Origin: Polaribacter sejongensis
GTDB lineage: Bacteria > Bacteroidota > Bacteroidia > Flavobacteriales > Flavobacteriaceae
NCBI RefSeq assembly: GCF_038024065.1
Contig: NZ_CP150667.1
Coordinates: 3,541,501-3,605,500 of the forward strand
Length of the DNA: 64,000 nucleotides
Reading direction: 5' to 3'
The number at the start of each line of letters is the position of its first letter. The first letter of the stretch is position 1. A model generated the notes under the pieces. It did not search any database and was not told the DNA's origin. It was given only the letters and a program-made list of their open reading frames with translations. A program made the translations under genes and the position numbers. Positions 61,748-64,000 of the stretch are shown here, piece by piece.

Positions 61748-63607
61748 ATGAAATTAAGATCTAAAAGAAAGTATTATTTTTTACAAGCCATCTTTTTATT
61801 ATCATTCACTTTTGTTCAATCTCAAATTACAAGTGCGCCAACAGAAAATGATTTTGAAACAGAACTCGTTAAGCCTGTAAAAGTAATAAAGGTAGCAGAA
61901 GGTCATTATTTTATCGATTTTGGTAAAGCTTATTTTGGTACAGTTGTTATGCATTCTAAAAAACAACAAAACGATAGTTTGATTGTTCATTTAGGCGAAA
62001 AATTAAATGATAATAAACTAATTGATAAAACACCAGGGGGAACAATACGTTATCAAAAAGCAAAGTTAAATCAATTAGATGCTAATCAAAATATAGTTAT
62101 CAGCCTAAAGGCTGATAAAAGAAACACAAAAGTAGGTGCCATTCAATTGCCTAGTTCTTTTGGGGTAATTATGCCTTTTAGATATTGTGAAATAGAGAAT
62201 CTTAAAATTCCAATTGAGGAATTAGATATTTATCAAAAAGGATATTATTATAAATTTGATGATGAAGCAGCTATTTTTAAATCATCAGATACTATATTAA
62301 ATGCAGTTTGGGATTTAGGTAAACATACTATAAAGGCAACAAGTTTTACAGGTTATTATGTAGATGGAGATAGGGAACGTATTCCGTATGAAGCTGATGC
62401 ATACATCAATCAGTTAAGTCATTATGCTTTAGATAGTGAATATTCGTTAGCACGTAGAACAAATGAATACTTTATAAATCATCCTACTTGGCCAACAGAA
62501 TGGCTTCTTCATACGGTATTATTGTTTTATCAAGATTACATGTATACAGGAGAAGTGGAAATGCTAGAGAAGTATTACGATGTTCTAAAGACAAGAACTT
62601 TAATGGACTTAGAACGTAAAGATGGTTTAATTAGCTCTAAATCTGATAAATTAACAGGCGATTTTAAGTTAGAACTAGGTTTTACAAAACCAGATACTAG
62701 AGTTAGAGATATTGTAGATTGGCCAGCAGGACAAAAAGATACAGGATGGAAATTAGCCAATAAAAATGGAGAACGAGATGGATACGAAATGGTGGCTATT
62801 AATACCGTAGTTAATTCATTTTACTATTACAATTTACACTTAATGTCTAAAATTGCTGATGCTCTTGATAAAACAGAAGATGTTGCCTTTTTTAGACAGA
62901 AAGCAGCACAAGTTAAAGAAGTTATAAATAATAAATTATTTGATGAATCTAGAGGGATATATATTGATGGGGAAGGATCCTCTCATGCTTCTCTGCATGC
63001 TAATATGTTTCCTTTAGCATTTGATCTTGTACCAGATAAATACAAAAAAACGGTAACAGAATTTATTAAAACAAGAGGAATGGCTTGCAGTGTTTATGGG
63101 GCACAATATTTATTAGAAGGTTTATACAAAGCCAATGAAGCAGAGTATGCATTAGAACTGATAACAGAAACAGAAAGTGATCGTTCTTGGTGGAATATGA
63201 TTAAAATTGGTTCTACAATGGCGTTAGAAGCTTGGGATATGAAATACAAACCAAATTCTGACTGGAACCATGCTTGGGGTACTGCACCTACAAATATAAT
63301 TTCTCGTTACATGTGGGGAATTACACCAAAAACACCAGGTTTTAATACTGTTCAAATTAAACCTCAATTACATACTTTAAGTTCTTCAGAAATAAAAGTA
63401 CCAACAATTAAAGGAAGTATAGAAGCTAAGTTTAATTTAACAAAGAAAGGTTATGAACGTTACCAAATAGCACTTCCTAAAAACATGAATGGCGAGTTTG
63501 TTATTCTTAACAATGTAAGTAAAGTTATTTATAATGGTAACCCTATTAATAAAACTGAAATAATTACACTTAAAACGGGTGTAAATACAATCATTCTTGT
63601 AAAATAA
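61748..63607 (+). CDS. GH78 alpha-L-rhamnosidase
   Basis: This 619-residue exported protein has a signal peptide at about 1-25 (YYFLQAIFLLSFTFVQS). A beta-sandwich domain (about 40-150) precedes the (alpha/alpha)6 rhamnosidase barrel, with DGDRERIPYEAD at 206-217 (Asp208, Glu210 and Glu215 are candidate catalytic acids), PTEWLLHTVLLFYQDYMYTGE, DWPAGQKDTGW, SDRSWWNMI and DWNHAWGTAPTNIISRYMWGI, then a short C-terminal beta domain. It is shorter than many GH78 enzymes (about 900-1000) because extra N-terminal beta domains are absent. It removes terminal alpha-L-rhamnose. It is the last gene of the promoter C operon. Confidence 0.9.
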   Translation: MKLRSKRKYYFLQAIFLLSFTFVQSQITSAPTENDFETELVKPVKVIKVAEGHYFIDFGKAYFGTVVMHSKKQQNDSLIVHLGEKLNDNKLIDKTPGGTIRYQKAKLNQLDANQNIVISLKADKRNTKVGAIQLPSSFGVIMPFRYCEIENLKIPIEELDIYQKGYYYKFDDEAAIFKSSDTILNAVWDLGKHTIKATSFTGYYVDGDRERIPYEADAYINQLSHYALDSEYSLARRTNEYFINHPTWPTEWLLHTVLLFYQDYMYTGEVEMLEKYYDVLKTRTLMDLERKDGLISSKSDKLTGDFKLELGFTKPDTRVRDIVDWPAGQKDTGWKLANKNGERDGYEMVAINTVVNSFYYYNLHLMSKIADALDKTEDVAFFRQKAAQVKEVINNKLFDESRGIYIDGEGSSHASLHANMFPLAFDLVPDKYKKTVTEFIKTRGMACSVYGAQYLLEGLYKANEAEYALELITETESDRSWWNMIKIGSTMALEAWDMKYKPNSDWNHAWGTAPTNIISRYMWGITPKTPGFNTVQIKPQLHTLSSSEIKVPTIKGSIEAKFNLTKKGYERYQIALPKNMNGEFVILNNVSKVIYNGNPINKTEIITLKTGVNTIILVK

Positions 63608-63716
63608 GAACCTTAAATAAAAGAGTAAATAAGGTTCATCTAATTTCATGAAAATGGAGTTAGGTTAACCTGTTTATTGCACTTACATCAAATTATAGTC
63701 TAAAAAGTAGTTATTT

Positions 63717-63772
63717 GTCCATATATATGAAGGATTCATTCATATAGAAGTGATCTTTTTTCTTGAGATTTG
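63717..63772 (+). promoter_or_regulatory. PUL operator/promoter D (PI-PLC-like gene)
   Basis: GTCCATA at 63717-63723 and ATTCATA at 63738-63744 are 21 bp apart. GAGATTTG at 63765-63772 starts 27 bp after the second half-site and keeps the TTTG of the -7 element. It is weaker than A-C in single bases but exact in spacing. Confidence 0.6.
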
Positions 63773-63796
63773 TGATAGGACCTATAATTTATTTAA

Positions 63797-64000
63797 ATGA
63801 TCTTATTAAAAAATAACTACTCATTTTTAGCGGCTTATTTAATTTTCTCAATATTTACTTCTTGTGTAGAAAATAAAGCAGCGCTTAAGTTAAATGACAT
63901 ACAAGTTATCGGTAGCCATAATTCTTATAAAATCACTATCGAAAAACCACTTTGGAATTACTTATTCTCGCAAGATTCAACAAAGGCAAAATCATTACAA
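63797..64000 (+). CDS. PI-PLC-C1-like calcium-dependent phosphodiesterase lipoprotein (N-terminal part only)
   Basis: Sixty-eight residues are visible from the ATG at 63797 to the right edge. It has a signal peptide with lipobox IFTSC (Cys23). The mature start, LNDIQVIGSHNSYKITIEKPLW, matches the N-terminal GSHNSYK active-site strand of the bacterial calcium-dependent phosphoinositide-specific phospholipase C-like family, in which the His is catalytic. Only the first part of the domain is seen, so the rest of the active site cannot be checked. The gene has its own PUL-type operator (63717-63772), placing it in the PUL regulon. A role in glycan or phosphodiester cleavage is open. Confidence 0.7.
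   Translation, partial: MILLKNNYSFLAAYLIFSIFTSCVENKAALKLNDIQVIGSHNSYKITIEKPLWNYLFSQDSTKAKSLQ

Noticed and set aside
47852-63649. Minus-strand frames of 60-104 codons within PUL genes
   Set aside because: They are shadows of the plus-strand enzymes, with no start context and no recognisable domain.

Overview
The window comes from a low-GC, marine-type member of the Bacteroidota, very probably family Flavobacteriaceae (a Polaribacter/Tenacibaculum/Formosa-like genome; this placement is inference). The signs are a primary sigma factor of the short Bacteroidetes type, the gliding gene gldA, type IX secretion (T9SS) sorting tails, a GLPGLI-family protein, SusC/SusD, near absence of Shine-Dalgarno sequences, and promoters of the Bacteroidetes TTG / TAnnTTTG class.

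Region 1 (1-14.2 kb, minus strand) holds two giant secreted surface proteins. The first runs off the left edge (1431 residues visible). The second is 3155 residues, with a glycine-rich head, five about 350-residue cadherin/VCBS-like modules, a lamin-tail-like domain and a T9SS sorting tail. Their C-terminal parts are almost identical over about 1.25 kb, while the domains just upstream have diverged, which points to recombination between the two genes.

Region 2 (14.4-37.9 kb) is mostly housekeeping. It contains a CBS-domain protein, a PepSY membrane protein, rpe followed directly by an exonuclease/GIY-YIG nuclease, rpoD, and an alternative sigma factor with a 61-residue protein and an MscS-type channel. 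Next come a deoxynucleoside kinase, a GLPGLI/outer-membrane barrel pair, a membrane protein, gldA, a HAD phosphatase with a sugar-lactone-oxidase-like flavoprotein, dnaE with an N-terminal proofreading domain, a ferritin-like protein, rpsP-rimM and tRNA-Ser(GGA). Gaps at 18.3-18.8 kb and 35.1-36.7 kb carry REP-like palindromes and dispersed repeats.

Region 3 (38.5-64 kb, plus strand) is a polysaccharide utilization locus (PUL). In order it has susC, susD, a GH3, a GH88 unsaturated glucuronyl hydrolase, a second closely related GH3, a heparinase II/III-type polysaccharide lyase candidate, a GH115-like protein, a divergent GH92, a GH29, a GH3 with a PA14 insert, a GH78 alpha-L-rhamnosidase, and the start of a PI-PLC-like lipoprotein. 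The set suggests import and complete breakdown of a polymer containing uronic acid, rhamnose and fucose. No sulfatase is seen, so the substrate may be non-sulfated (inference).

The strongest new signal is regulatory. All five inferred transcription units of the PUL begin with the same 56-bp architecture: two RTCCATA-like half-sites exactly 21 bp apart, followed 20 bp later by a TAnnTTTG-like -7 element. The pattern fits an AraC-type activator, such as a hybrid two-component regulator, binding a direct repeat whose proximal half-site overlaps the -33 region. It also brings the PI-PLC-like gene at the right edge into the regulon. No such regulator is encoded in the window.
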